From the NCBI RefSeq assembly GCF_020071995.1, contig NZ_JABWTK010000002.1:248001-312000 (forward strand): a DNA stretch of 64,000 bases. Reading direction: 5' to 3'. The notes under the pieces were generated by a model. It made no database searches and was not told the DNA's origin. It was given only the letters and a program-made list of their open reading frames with translations. This document shows, piece by piece, positions 1 to 8,614 of this stretch (position 1 is the first letter of the stretch; every line of letters begins with the position of its first letter). The position numbers and the translations under genes are program-made. Origin of the DNA: Planococcus chinensis. Lineage in GTDB: Bacteria > Bacillota > Bacilli > Bacillales_A > Planococcaceae.

Positions 1-17
1 ATTGCAATTCCTCCTTT
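1..17 (-). promoter_or_regulatory. Ribosome binding site of a gene starting at the left edge
   Basis: Read on the minus strand, AAAGGAGG at 17-10 is followed seven bases later by AT at the window edge, so an ATG probably straddles position 1. In Bacillus the gene after coiA is pepF (oligoendopeptidase F). That identity is inferred from gene order only, because no coding sequence is visible. Confidence 0.5.
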
Positions 18-62
18 GCCCTACTCTTTCGGGAGTCGAACTACGTACTATTTTCTCAATTT

Positions 63-1154
63 TCATACGTTTTTGCAATAGTTATCATACAGAAGTTCTA
101 AAAGAAGCTTCCGGTCCTCCTTGTTTGCTTCCATCAAACGGTAAATTTCGAGATACCGCTCCAAATGTTGTACAGCGTTTGGAACGGTCGTCTCTGGCCC
201 TAACTTTACCTGGGCGCTTTTCACGAACTCGAGCATGGAAACCCCCTGAGACTTCGCAACAAGCGCTTGCAGTTGCCATTCAATGCAATGCCCTTCCAGC
301 AGATGATTGCCTGTTAAGGGCACGCCAATCGCCAAAGGAAGAGTGGCGGCATCCAATCGAAGTTCATAACAGGCACGCCAGAAGAGATTCTGAAACCGAT
401 TTTGTACAAATTGCTGGCTGCGGACAAATCGCGGCCTTTCAATCATCGCCATCTCAAAAACTTCTTCAAATTCTATTTTTGTCAGCTTGCGGGGCAACGC
501 GAAAGGGAAAGTCTGTTTTTCAGCCGCCAATGATTTGATCTTCGCAATCCACCGAAAGCCGCCAATAAAAAATAGGCTGGAGCAATAATAGAACCGATTG
601 GCCGCAGGATCGAACGACAATAGAAAAGAACACCCCTTCTCCTGCTGAACGAAAGCGCGCTCATAGCTCTTTAGCTTGATGAAATGAATCCCTTCCCTCT
701 TGCTGTCATTCGTGTTTAACAGCCAAAGCGGCTCGATGCCTGCGGCTCGATAGCCATCTGTTCGTGATTTGATTTGCTGTACAGGAATAGGGCTGCATTG
801 AAACTCGACAGCATACTGCCGATCGACTAGCAAGTCAGCCCGTTGCCGGATAACAGGGAAATATTTTTCCAGTTCTACATGGTGGTTTTTTTGTGAGAAA
901 AAGGTGTGGAGCATCGTTTTGCCGTACAGATGTGCAGGTGATTCGGATTCACTGAAAGTCGCGCAATCCGAATGGATTTTGTGGGAAAAATGGGGGATTT
1001 TGATGGTGCCGATTTTTAAGAGCAAGGAGTCGCCGCAAGATGGACAGAAAAACTGCTCATTGGCCTTTAGGTGAACCAATTGCTCCCGGGTTAAACGCTG
1101 GTGCAAATAGATCGTTCGGTTGGTTGAAGTCTTAGCTACTAATATCGCATTCAC
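63..1154 (-). CDS. coiA: Competence protein CoiA
   Basis: CoiA is a cytoplasmic protein needed for genetic transformation, thought to help process incoming single-stranded DNA with RecA and DprA. The N-terminal part carries a zinc-ribbon-like CPSCG (about residues 37-41 from the GTG) followed by IPHFSH. A restriction-endonuclease-like core follows, with ADLLVD...VEFQCS, the D...ExQ arrangement of CoiA nuclease domains. Length (about 363 residues) is normal. The open frame extends to a TTG at 1196, but that has no ribosome site. A good site (AAAAGGAGA, 1163-1155) lies inside the frame, directly before GTG 1154 and ten bases before ATA 1145, where the CoiA-like ILVAKT sequence begins. The exact start is therefore uncertain. 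The position next to mecA and spx matches B. subtilis. Confidence 0.88.
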   Translation of the reverse strand: MNAILVAKTSTNRTIYLHQRLTREQLVHLKANEQFFCPSCGDSLLLKIGTIKIPHFSHKIHSDCATFSESESPAHLYGKTMLHTFFSQKNHHVELEKYFPVIRQRADLLVDRQYAVEFQCSPIPVQQIKSRTDGYRAAGIEPLWLLNTNDSKREGIHFIKLKSYERAFVQQEKGCSFLLSFDPAANRFYYCSSLFFIGGFRWIAKIKSLAAEKQTFPFALPRKLTKIEFEEVFEMAMIERPRFVRSQQFVQNRFQNLFWRACYELRLDAATLPLAIGVPLTGNHLLEGHCIEWQLQALVAKSQGVSMLEFVKSAQVKLGPETTVPNAVQHLERYLEIYRLMEANKEDRKLLLELLYDNYCKNV

Positions 1155-1261
1155 TCTCCTTTTCTTGATTGTAGGAGAGTTTTTAGGCTTAAGCAATGAA
1201 AATTTACATTGGCCGCCATGCTAATCATTAACCGTTTGCGGCAGACATTTTATTTTTAAAC

Positions 1262-1293
1262 AAAAAAATAAGACCTCCCATAGGAGGCCTTAT
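1262..1293 (-). terminator. Rho-independent terminator of mecA
   Basis: A ten-pair stem (1269-1278 with 1283-1292, one G:T pair) is followed on the minus strand by seven T. It overlaps the mecA stop codon. Confidence 0.85.
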
Positions 1294-1946
1294 CCGAAGT
1301 AATGCAGCACATTAGCTAGTGCATCTTTTGTAAAGATTGGTTTGCCGTACTCCTCAAGACGGTGAATCGTAATCGGAGAAGTTTGCAGGTACTCAGTGAA
1401 AATACTGATATTGTCTTTAACATCACTTTCCGAATGAAGGAGTTCATCAAACCCAGCATACAGATAGTATTTGTTTTCATAGTGATAAAGAGCTGATTCA
1501 ATCGGTACGTACATTAAGCGGCGCGCCAATGGCAGCAATTCATCGACTTCAGAGAAGACAAATGTATATTCAAGTTTTTTCAAATCAGGTTCATCGAAGA
1601 TTGGTTCAAACTCATCAAATTCTGATGCAGCTGCATCATCTCCGCCGAACATTTTACGGCGTTCTTCTATGTCATCAGGCAAATCAATCTTTTGCCCATC
1701 TTTAGTAAGCTGAGCCCGGGTAACCGTTACTTCAAGTCCTTTATCCATCGCTTGGACTTGAATCCACAGTGGCCCTTCCATAACGAAATCGGCTTCTTCG
1801 TTCACTTCATCCATCATTTCCCAAAACAATTCTTCACTTTTGTCTCTGTTAAACCAAATTTCGTCACGGCTAAAGCCACGTTCTTCAACATCAAGATAGG
1901 AAATGTAAAATTTCACTGTATTATCATTGATTCGTTCGATCTCCAT
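1290..1946 (-). CDS. mecA: Adaptor protein MecA
   Basis: MecA delivers substrates such as ComK and ComS to the ClpC/ClpP protease and helps assemble ClpC hexamers. The 218 residues match the family length. The N-terminal domain (about 1-100) starts MEIERINDNTVKFYISY, the conserved substrate-binding part. An acidic linker rich in Asp/Glu follows at about 100-120. The C-terminal ClpC-binding domain includes FVFSEVDELLPLARRL and ends YGKPIF...VLHYFG. The start is supported by AAAGGAGAGG nine bases upstream. It is a single-gene unit with its own terminator, between spx and coiA as in B. subtilis; the small yjbE gene found there in B. subtilis is absent. Confidence 0.96.
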   Translation of the reverse strand: MEIERINDNTVKFYISYLDVEERGFSRDEIWFNRDKSEELFWEMMDEVNEEADFVMEGPLWIQVQAMDKGLEVTVTRAQLTKDGQKIDLPDDIEERRKMFGGDDAAASEFDEFEPIFDEPDLKKLEYTFVFSEVDELLPLARRLMYVPIESALYHYENKYYLYAGFDELLHSESDVKDNISIFTEYLQTSPITIHRLEEYGKPIFTKDALANVLHYFG

Positions 1947-2117
1947 TTTACACCTCTCCTTTCGAAATGGACTAAGAGGATCGTCCTTCTATACCGTGCT
2001 GTGGTACTGCCTTAATTATATCCTGTTTTTCAACGGAAGAGAAAGTATATGCCTAAGGCTGTCTAAGCTTCAAGTAACTAAGAGTTTAATGGATTGTACA
2101 GATAAATGCAACTAATT

Positions 2118-2175
2118 AAAATAAAAGAAAAACTGTCCGGGATCCATTATGAATCTTCATAAAGACCGGACAGCT
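2118..2175 (-). terminator. Terminator of spx
   Basis: CTGTCCGG at 2133-2140 pairs with CCGGACAG at 2166-2173 across a long loop. The minus strand continues with a T-rich run. Confidence 0.75.
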
Positions 2176-2185
2176 TGAAAACTTA

Positions 2186-2584
2186 TTAGTTCACCATACG
2201 CTGCGCTTCGAGCAATTGATAAGCTCTAACTTTACGAGGCAAGAAGCGACGAATTTCATCTTCGTTGTATCCAACCTGCAGGCGTTTTTCGTCCATGATA
2301 ATCGGACGGCGCAGCAAACCTGGGTATTCCTGAATTAATTCATATAGACGTTGTAGAGGCAAGCTTTCTACATCAACATTTAATTTTTGGAAAATCTTCG
2401 AACGGGTTGAAATGATTTCATCCGTTCCGTCTTCAGTCATTCGTAGAATTTCTTTTATTTCACTGATTGTTAAAGGCTCAGAGAAAATATTGCGTTCTGT
2501 ATATGGAATTTCATGTTCTTCCAACCATGCTTTCGCTTTTCGGCAAGATGTGCAGCTCGGAGAAGTAAATAATGTAACCATCAT
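2186..2584 (-). CDS. spx: Transcriptional regulator Spx
   Basis: Spx is an ArsC-family protein that binds the RNA polymerase alpha subunit C-terminal domain and switches on the thiol-stress regulon. The redox switch CTSC (Cys11, Cys14 counted from the first Met) sits at the N-terminus in [11 protein letters not shown]. The later RRPII and [14 protein letters not shown] segments are typical of Spx rather than arsenate reductase. The length of 132 residues is normal. AAAGGAAG lies nine bases before the first of two adjacent Met codons. Spx is normally degraded by ClpXP. The neighbours mecA and coiA match B. subtilis. Confidence 0.97.
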   Translation of the reverse strand: MMVTLFTSPSCTSCRKAKAWLEEHEIPYTERNIFSEPLTISEIKEILRMTEDGTDEIISTRSKIFQKLNVDVESLPLQRLYELIQEYPGLLRRPIIMDEKRLQVGYNEDEIRRFLPRKVRAYQLLEAQRMVN

Positions 2585-2947
2585 AATGGAGCACTTCCTT
2601 TCGGATTCAAGTTAGTTCAGGAATTATTAAATTAGAATCACTATAATGTAGAAGCTTTACATTCATTATACAACAATCACTATCTATTGAATATAGGTAT
2701 TGATAATATTTATTTAAAAACCTAATTGTATGTCACATAATTGCTACATAATTCTAAATTCCTTCATTTATTTATATTATTTAATTTACCCTTGTATAAA
2801 GACTTTAAACCCTCATTAATAAAATTTTTATTCTCAATTACGAATTCTGTTTGAAAATCACTTAGCCCTCTTTATATAGTACGATTGAGAACAGAAATAG
2901 TTGCAAAAAAACAAACCCAATCCAGTGATTGGGCTTTTCTAAGCATT
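2585..2947. other. AT-rich intergenic region upstream of spx
   Basis: This gene-free stretch holds the spx leader, a TATAAT on the minus strand at 2665-2670 that could be the spx -10 box (no good -35 seen), and the terminator of the next gene at its right end. I see no small coding gene or structured RNA in the rest. Confidence 0.4.
2905..2934 (-). terminator. Terminator of the putative glycoside hydrolase gene
   Basis: CCCAATC (2916-2922) and GATTGGG (2927-2933) form a seven-pair stem with a four-base loop. A T-rich tract follows on the minus strand. Confidence 0.75.
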
Positions 2948-4156
2948 TTAAGGCGTATAGTCTACCCCTTTGGAATAGGTATTTCCAGCGTTCCATAATA
3001 AAAACTCCTGGATCCCATTCTCATTTAGAGCTTTTATCTGAGCTTCCACTTCCGCTTTTCCGTATCGTTTAAAGTTTCCAGCCCCTAAATAAGAAGCGGT
3101 AAAGTCCTGAAGCCATGGCCGTGAAACTGGCGGGTTTTTTAATGCCGCCAATTTTTCATTTTCAACTTTGGCATACTCTGCTACAAGCTTGTAAGGTTCC
3201 AAATCGGGTTTGGCAATGCCGAAATAAGAGGTCCAGTGGCTAGGATAAATCATGGAAGAAATGACATCCACGTTTTCCGAGATTTTGGAGAAGTTTTGTC
3301 CAATACCCGGCGCCTCCGGCAGTGTTGCTGAGTAGCCGAAAATATCAACGGAAACTTCGACCCCGTATGGTTCCAATTGTTCTCTGGCATATGCGACAAA
3401 GTCCGTTACCGCTTCCACACGCCGCTGAACCGGATCGAGTTCTGATTCGGCGTATTCTCCCATGGAATATTGCAGTGTATCCGCCCGGTGTTCAAATCCT
3501 TCCGGGAAACGGACATAATCAAACTGAATTTCCTTAAAGCCCAATTTAGCAGCTTCAATGGCGATTTGAACGTTGTAATCCCAAACCTCTTTCAAGAAAG
3601 GATTAACAAAAGATTCACCCCTCCCGTTTTTCCATACGGTATTGCCGTCGGCAAAAGACCACTCCGGACGTTTATTAGCTAAGACGGAGTCTTTAAAAAC
3701 GACTACCCTGGCAATAGGATAAATTTTCTTTTCTTCAAGCCGCTCCAAGATGGCACGCGGTTCTTTTATGTAAGGTTCACCAATCCCGAGCGCTGCAAGT
3801 GGAGTGCCTTCTTTCGGCTCATATGTTAAATGGCCGAAATCTTCTTTAACATCTATTACCATGGCATTCAAATCTGTTGTGTCCACCAATTCAACAAGCT
3901 GCTCAAACCGCGCACCGCCTGCAGAATGGGCAGTAACAAAGATGCCTCTTACTGCATCAGGGTATTCAAAGTCCAATCCGGAATCAAAGGCAAATAATTT
4001 AGAAGCAGCCAGCACTTCTGGGCTGATTTTCACGGCATGGTATGTACGTGGAGCAAAATCCAGTGGCTGGGATTCATCAACGGCTGCGGAAACTGGCGAC
4101 ACGATGAGGGTACCTAGCAGCAGCGAACAAACGGCTGTTGATAACTTTGTCTTCAT
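2948..4156 (-). CDS. Secreted putative glycoside hydrolase (DUF4015 family)
   Basis: This 402-residue protein begins with a signal peptide (MKTKLSTAVCSLLLGTLIVS, then PVSAAVD) and should be exported. The rest looks like the DUF4015 putative glycoside hydrolases, a TIM-barrel family related to GH13-type enzymes. Supporting segments are RGIFVTAHSAGG near residue 69, AMVIDVKEDFGHL near 98, IQFDYVRFPEGF near 213, VSVDIFGYSAT near 268 and SSMIYPSHW near 300. The substrate is unknown; a cell-wall or exopolysaccharide sugar polymer is only a guess. The start is supported by AAAGGAGG nine bases upstream. It is transcribed alone, between spx and the opp operon, where B. subtilis has yjbB and yjbC. Confidence 0.8.
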   Translation of the reverse strand: MKTKLSTAVCSLLLGTLIVSPVSAAVDESQPLDFAPRTYHAVKISPEVLAASKLFAFDSGLDFEYPDAVRGIFVTAHSAGGARFEQLVELVDTTDLNAMVIDVKEDFGHLTYEPKEGTPLAALGIGEPYIKEPRAILERLEEKKIYPIARVVVFKDSVLANKRPEWSFADGNTVWKNGRGESFVNPFLKEVWDYNVQIAIEAAKLGFKEIQFDYVRFPEGFEHRADTLQYSMGEYAESELDPVQRRVEAVTDFVAYAREQLEPYGVEVSVDIFGYSATLPEAPGIGQNFSKISENVDVISSMIYPSHWTSYFGIAKPDLEPYKLVAEYAKVENEKLAALKNPPVSRPWLQDFTASYLGAGNFKRYGKAEVEAQIKALNENGIQEFLLWNAGNTYSKGVDYTP

Positions 4157-4274
4157 TCAGTTATTCCTCCTTTGTCAGTATCTGTAATCATCTTAACATT
4201 TTTCTGAATATTTCATACAGTAAAGCAAGAAGCTTACTGACATTATTTTCAGCATTTCCAGAATGTAAACAAAT

Positions 4275-4304
4275 AAAAAAGGATGCCAGGCAGGCATCCT
4301 TTTT
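4275..4304 (-). terminator. Distal copy of a tandem terminator after oppF
   Basis: A 12-pair stem (arms 4276-4287 and 4293-4304) with a five-base loop, and a T-rich tail on the minus strand. Its arms are identical to the proximal hairpin at 4415-4441. Confidence 0.75.
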
Positions 4305-4414
4305 CCGTCTATAGACAAGGTTTCAATGATAGGAATACAACTGCGTAAAACCAGCCGGTCCGGTTGTATGTTCGTTCATATACAATGAGTAAAAGTTTTT
4401 TGCCTTTAAACTCG

Positions 4415-4443
4415 AAAAGGATGCCAAACAGGCATCCTTTTTA
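4415..4443 (-). terminator. Proximal copy of a tandem terminator after oppF
   Basis: AAAAGGATGCC (4415-4425) pairs with GGCATCCTTTT (4431-4441). It lies directly after the oppF stop codon. The T tract on the minus strand is only four bases, so read-through into the distal copy is plausible. Confidence 0.75.
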
Positions 4444-4446
4444 AGA

Positions 4447-5385
4447 TTATCTTACAGCACTGGCAGCTTTTAAAGATTCAAATTCCTTCTCAGAACATTG
4501 AACAAAATGGCCAGGCGTAATTTCTCTCATTTGTACATTATCAGCTTCCGTGTAGTTGTGGGTAGCCGGATCATATGATTTACGGACACGATTGCGTTCG
4601 TAGTTCGGGTCTGGCAGCGGAATAGCTGAAAGCAGTGATTGTGTATATGGATGCATCGGATTATTGTATAAATCTTCTGCTGGAGCCAATTCCACAAGTT
4701 TTCCGAAATACATCACGCCAATACGGTCAGAAATGTATTTTACCATGGACAAGTCATGGGCGATGAACAAATACGTCAGCCCTTTTTCTTCCTGCAGTTC
4801 TTTCAGCAAGTTGACTACCTGTGCCTGAATCGATACATCGAGCGCCGAGATCGGTTCATCGGCAATAATGAAATCCGGATCAACCGCAAGCGCACGGGCA
4901 ATTCCTAAACGCTGGCGCTGCCCGCCTGAGAATTCGTGCGGATAACGGTTTGCGTGCTCTTTGTTCAAGCCAACCGTTTCAAGAAGGTCGAAAACCATCT
5001 TCTTGCGGTCAGCCGCATTTTTAGCCAATCCATGGATATCAATGCCTTCTGCGATAATATCCATTACTTTCATACGCGGGTTTAGTGAAGCATATGGATC
5101 CTGGAAAATCATCTGCATTTTGCGGTTGAATTTTTTCAGGTCTTTTTTTGATTTTTTGCCGTGCACATTTTCGCCTTCGAAGAAAACATCTCCAGAAGTC
5201 GCATCGTACAAACGGATGATCGAGCGGCCGGTAGTGGATTTCCCACAGCCAGATTCGCCAACCAAGCCTAAAGTTTCGCCTCTGTAAATATCAAAGCTGA
5301 TATCATCGACAGCTTTCACTTCGTTCGCTTTGCCGACATTGAAATGCTGTTTTAGGTTTTTGATTTCCAATAATTTATCTGCCAT
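4447..5385 (-). CDS. oppF: Oligopeptide ABC transporter ATP-binding protein OppF
   Basis: One of two ATPase subunits that power oligopeptide import. Walker [10 protein letters not shown] is at residues 43-51 of the 312-residue protein. The signature [15 protein letters not shown] and Walker B FIIADEP follow, then the D-loop SALD and the switch His in FIAHDLSMV. The open frame runs seven codons further upstream, but AAGGAGGAG sits nine bases before the ATG at 5385, so that start is chosen. It overlaps oppD by 11 bases, suggesting translational coupling. The C-terminal peptide-transporter extension lacks the cysteine cluster seen in AppD and AppF. It is the last gene of oppABCDF, followed by two hairpins. 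Confidence 0.95.
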   Translation of the reverse strand: MADKLLEIKNLKQHFNVGKANEVKAVDDISFDIYRGETLGLVGESGCGKSTTGRSIIRLYDATSGDVFFEGENVHGKKSKKDLKKFNRKMQMIFQDPYASLNPRMKVMDIIAEGIDIHGLAKNAADRKKMVFDLLETVGLNKEHANRYPHEFSGGQRQRLGIARALAVDPDFIIADEPISALDVSIQAQVVNLLKELQEEKGLTYLFIAHDLSMVKYISDRIGVMYFGKLVELAPAEDLYNNPMHPYTQSLLSAIPLPDPNYERNRVRKSYDPATHNYTEADNVQMREITPGHFVQCSEKEFESLKAASAVR

Positions 5386-6442
5386 TGTAAACCGCTCCTC
5401 CTTCATAATATCTGCTTCCCGGGAACTTCTTCATGCGTTCCACTACGGTTGCAGGAGGTTCAACTTGTGGTGCATCTGGGTGCAATAGCCATGTTGCCGC
5501 ATAATGAGTATCGCTCACTTTGAAGAATGGAGGGTTTTGCTCCATATCGATTTGCAGCGCATATTCACTGCGGAGTGCAAATGCATCCCCTTTAGGCGGT
5601 GCCAACAAGTCCGGCGGCGTCCCTGGAATGGCATACAACTTTTCCTCTGAAGTATCGAGCGACGGCATTGAACTTAACAAGCCCCAAGTATACGGATGCT
5701 GCGGATTGTAGAAAATCTCATCTACCGTTCCGATTTCCACAATCTTGCCTCCGTACATAACCGCTACACGGTCTGCAACATTCGCTACGACGCCAAGGTC
5801 ATGTGTGATGAAGATAATCGAAGTATCGATTTTCTTTTGCAGGTCTTTCATCAATTCCAAAATTTGCGCCTGGATGGTTACATCAAGTGCTGTAGTCGGC
5901 TCATCCGCAATCAAAATCTGCGGATTGCAGGCAAGTGAAATAGCGATAACGATACGCTGGCGCTGTCCACCGGAAAACTGGTGCGGATACTGTTTCATAC
6001 GCAATTCCGGTTTTGGCATACCAACTAAGCGAAGCAGATCAATTGCCACTTTTTTTGCTTCAGCTTTACTGATTTTTTGGTGCTTTAAAATCGGCTCCGT
6101 AATTTGACGGCCAATCGGCATCGTCGGGTTTAACGAAGTCATCGGATCCTGGAAAATCATCGAAATGTCTTTTCCACGGATTTTTTGCATTTCTTTATCG
6201 CTCAATTTGGTCAAATCACGTCCGCCAAAAAGAATCTGGCCATTTTTAAATTCAGCTGAATTCTCAGGAAGCAAACGCATGATGGATTTTGTCGTAACGG
6301 ATTTACCTGATCCCGACTCACCTACGATTGCCAATGTTTCCCCTTTGTATAAATCAAAGTTTACGCCTCGGATCGCTTTAACTTCCCCGCCAAAAGTGTT
6401 GAAGGAAAGTTCGAGGTCTTTTACTTGTAGAATCTTTTCCAT
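5375..6442 (-). CDS. oppD: Oligopeptide ABC transporter ATP-binding protein OppD
   Basis: Second ATPase of the Opp importer, 355 residues. Walker A GESGSGKS is near residue 41, the signature [12 protein letters not shown] near 155 and Walker B ILIADEP near 175. The family's C-terminal extension is present, but the usual cysteine-rich motif is replaced (GDAFALRSEYALQID), as I recall for B. subtilis OppD. GGAGG precedes the ATG. OppD pairs with OppF on the cytoplasmic face of OppB/OppC. Opp uptake brings in peptide nutrients and, in Bacillus, signalling peptides that affect competence and sporulation; that role here is inferred. Confidence 0.95.
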   Translation of the reverse strand: MEKILQVKDLELSFNTFGGEVKAIRGVNFDLYKGETLAIVGESGSGKSVTTKSIMRLLPENSAEFKNGQILFGGRDLTKLSDKEMQKIRGKDISMIFQDPMTSLNPTMPIGRQITEPILKHQKISKAEAKKVAIDLLRLVGMPKPELRMKQYPHQFSGGQRQRIVIAISLACNPQILIADEPTTALDVTIQAQILELMKDLQKKIDTSIIFITHDLGVVANVADRVAVMYGGKIVEIGTVDEIFYNPQHPYTWGLLSSMPSLDTSEEKLYAIPGTPPDLLAPPKGDAFALRSEYALQIDMEQNPPFFKVSDTHYAATWLLHPDAPQVEPPATVVERMKKFPGSRYYEGGAVYNGR

Positions 6443-6457
6443 TTGTAACTTTCCTCC

Positions 6458-7477
6458 TTAATCTTTCATCTTAGGATCAAGCGCATCACGAAGTCCGTCA
6501 CCGATCAAGTTGAAGCAAATCATGATCAAGCTGAGCAGAATCGCCGGGAATGCCAAGATATGCGGCTGATATTGAAGCAATTTGTAGCCATCATTGATCA
6601 ATGTACCAAGTGAGGCATCCGGTGCTTGCAGCCCTAATCCGATAAAGCTCAAGAACGCTTCGAAGAAAATAGCGCTTGGAATTGTAAACATCGTGTTGAT
6701 GATGATAATCCCCAGAACGTTCGGCATCAAGTGTTTCCAGATGATGCGCGAGTCGCTGGCGCCTAAAGTTCTGGAAGCCAGTACGAACTCCTGGTTTTTA
6801 TACTTAAGAACTTGTCCACGGACTACCCGAGACATCCCGGTCCAACCGGTTATGGTTAAGGCAATGATGATGGCCAAAATACCCGGATCCATGATCATAA
6901 TGAACAAAATTACTACGACAAGGTTTGGAATACCTGTCAAGATTTCAACGATACGCTGCATTAAGTCATCAACGCGTCCTCCGAAATATCCGGAAATACC
7001 GCCGTAAATAACACCAATCAACATATCAATCGCTGCTGCAACGAAAGCAATGAATAATGAAACTTGAGTACCGACCCATAGGCGAGAGAACATATCGCGG
7101 CCAAGGCCGTCTGTACCGAACCAATAGTTGACTTCTACATTTTTCATTTCGTATAAGTTTACTTCTTTGCCGCCTAAAGTACCTACCCCGTCAAAAATAC
7201 CCAGTTTTTCAAGTCCTGGAATTTTCGGTGGCAAGTTGGCATGTGTAATGGTTTGGGCGTTTGGTTCATACGGGCTGAGCATCGGCCCTACAAATGACAT
7301 GATAACAATTAAAAGGAACAGGACTAAACTAGCAATCGCACCTTTGTTTTTCTTCAGGCGGTGCCATGCATCCTGCCAAAAGCTGACGCTTGGTTTCGAG
7401 ATGCGTTCAGCTTGCTTGGTATCTACCGTAATTCGTTCAAACGAACCTTTCGGTAACTTTTCGAGATTTTGTGTCAT
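6458..7477 (-). CDS. oppC: Oligopeptide ABC transporter permease OppC
   Basis: Inner-membrane permease subunit of 339 residues. A cytoplasmic N-terminus with the sequence SFWQDAWHRLKKNKGA leads into the first membrane helix (about residues 48-68). The periplasmic-side insert contains FGTDGLGRDMFSRLW, a hallmark of OppC/DppC. Further helices follow, with the ATPase-contacting EAA-type loop VLASRTLGASDSRIIWKH...PN. The ATG overlaps the oppB stop by four bases (ATGA), so the two are probably translationally coupled. Confidence 0.95.
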   Translation of the reverse strand: MTQNLEKLPKGSFERITVDTKQAERISKPSVSFWQDAWHRLKKNKGAIASLVLFLLIVIMSFVGPMLSPYEPNAQTITHANLPPKIPGLEKLGIFDGVGTLGGKEVNLYEMKNVEVNYWFGTDGLGRDMFSRLWVGTQVSLFIAFVAAAIDMLIGVIYGGISGYFGGRVDDLMQRIVEILTGIPNLVVVILFIMIMDPGILAIIIALTITGWTGMSRVVRGQVLKYKNQEFVLASRTLGASDSRIIWKHLMPNVLGIIIINTMFTIPSAIFFEAFLSFIGLGLQAPDASLGTLINDGYKLLQYQPHILAFPAILLSLIMICFNLIGDGLRDALDPKMKD

Positions 7478-8412
7478 GAGCTTTTACCTCCTGAAAGACG
7501 GATCCGAGGATCAATGATGCCATAAAGAATATCTACAATCAAAATAACGACAATTAAGAACACGGAGAAGAAAATTGTTGTGCCCATGATAATGGCGAAA
7601 TCATTAACCATAATGGATTTAACAAATTGCTCTCCAATACCAGGAATCGCAAAAATTTGTTCTACTACTAACGAGCCAGTCAAAATACCAACAGTCATTG
7701 GCCCTAAAACCGTGATCAATGGAATCAAAGCATTACGGAAAGCGTGTTTGAAAGCGATTTCAGAACCACTGGCCCCTTTAGCTTTCGCCAACGTAATATA
7801 GTCTGAACCCAATACCTCGATCATTTCCGTGCGGATAAAACGGGCTGCAGTTGCAAGCGGGAACATTGCTAGTGCAATGGATGGCAGGACACTGGACATA
7901 AATCCGTCTTTCCATAGAGCAACTGGGAACCATTCCAATTTTAAACCGAAGAAATATTGCAGCATAGATGCAAAAACGAATGACGGAATCGAAATTCCGA
8001 TGATGGCAATTAAAGTACTGCTGTAATCCACCCATGTATTTTGGCGCAATGCAGCAATCATGCCAAGCAAAATCCCGATAATGGTACCAAGGACCATTCC
8101 TTGGAATCCTATTTGCGCAGAAGGACCCATTCGGCTAATAATCAAGTCCGTAACAGGAGCACCTTTAAACTGGTTAATAGAAACGCCTAAATCTCCTTGT
8201 ACAATTCCAAACATATAGTTAAAGTATTGAACCGGTAGAGGATCATTCAAACCGTAAGCTTCTTCAACAACTGCCCTTTGTTCTGGAGATAATTTATCTG
8301 CGGAAGCGATAGGGGAACCCGGTAAAATTTTCATTAAGAAAAATGTAAACGTGGCAATCAAAGCCAAAGTGAGTACCATATAAATTAATCGTTTGCCGAT
8401 GTATCGTGCCAT
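7474..8412 (-). CDS. oppB: Oligopeptide ABC transporter permease OppB
   Basis: Permease partner of OppC, 312 residues from the chosen start. The first helix (IYMVLTLALIATFTFFLM) is followed by LPGSPIAS and NDPLPVQYFNY, both typical of OppB/DppB. The EAA loop reads YITLAKAKGASGSEIAFKHA and the C-terminus ends with the conserved DPRIRL. The frame is open 12 codons further upstream, but GGAGGTG lies seven bases before the ATG at 8412. It is separated from oppA by about 200 bases that hold a strong hairpin. Confidence 0.95.
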   Translation of the reverse strand: MARYIGKRLIYMVLTLALIATFTFFLMKILPGSPIASADKLSPEQRAVVEEAYGLNDPLPVQYFNYMFGIVQGDLGVSINQFKGAPVTDLIISRMGPSAQIGFQGMVLGTIIGILLGMIAALRQNTWVDYSSTLIAIIGISIPSFVFASMLQYFFGLKLEWFPVALWKDGFMSSVLPSIALAMFPLATAARFIRTEMIEVLGSDYITLAKAKGASGSEIAFKHAFRNALIPLITVLGPMTVGILTGSLVVEQIFAIPGIGEQFVKSIMVNDFAIIMGTTIFFSVFLIVVILIVDILYGIIDPRIRLSGGKSS

Positions 8413-8537
8413 GTTGCACCTCCATAAAAATCGTTCTCTATATGACAAGACTTATTTTTTCGCATTAATCAAAGGCTTGTTTTTTTCGAAAGTTAGCAGA
8501 AAATGGTCAATTTTCCGTGAATTCTCTTACATTAGAA

Positions 8538-8580
8538 AAGAGAGTATATCGTCCAATAACAAGCAGCGATATACTCTCTT
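8538..8580 (-). terminator. Intercistronic hairpin between oppA and oppB
   Basis: A perfect 14-pair stem (8538-8551 with 8567-8580) and only a short T run after it on the minus strand. This suggests a leaky terminator or 3'-end stabiliser that lets oppA be made in excess over the permease genes. Confidence 0.7.
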
Positions 8581-8614
8581 ACTATTTGTTTTTCACAGTG
8601 GCCAATTTACAGAA

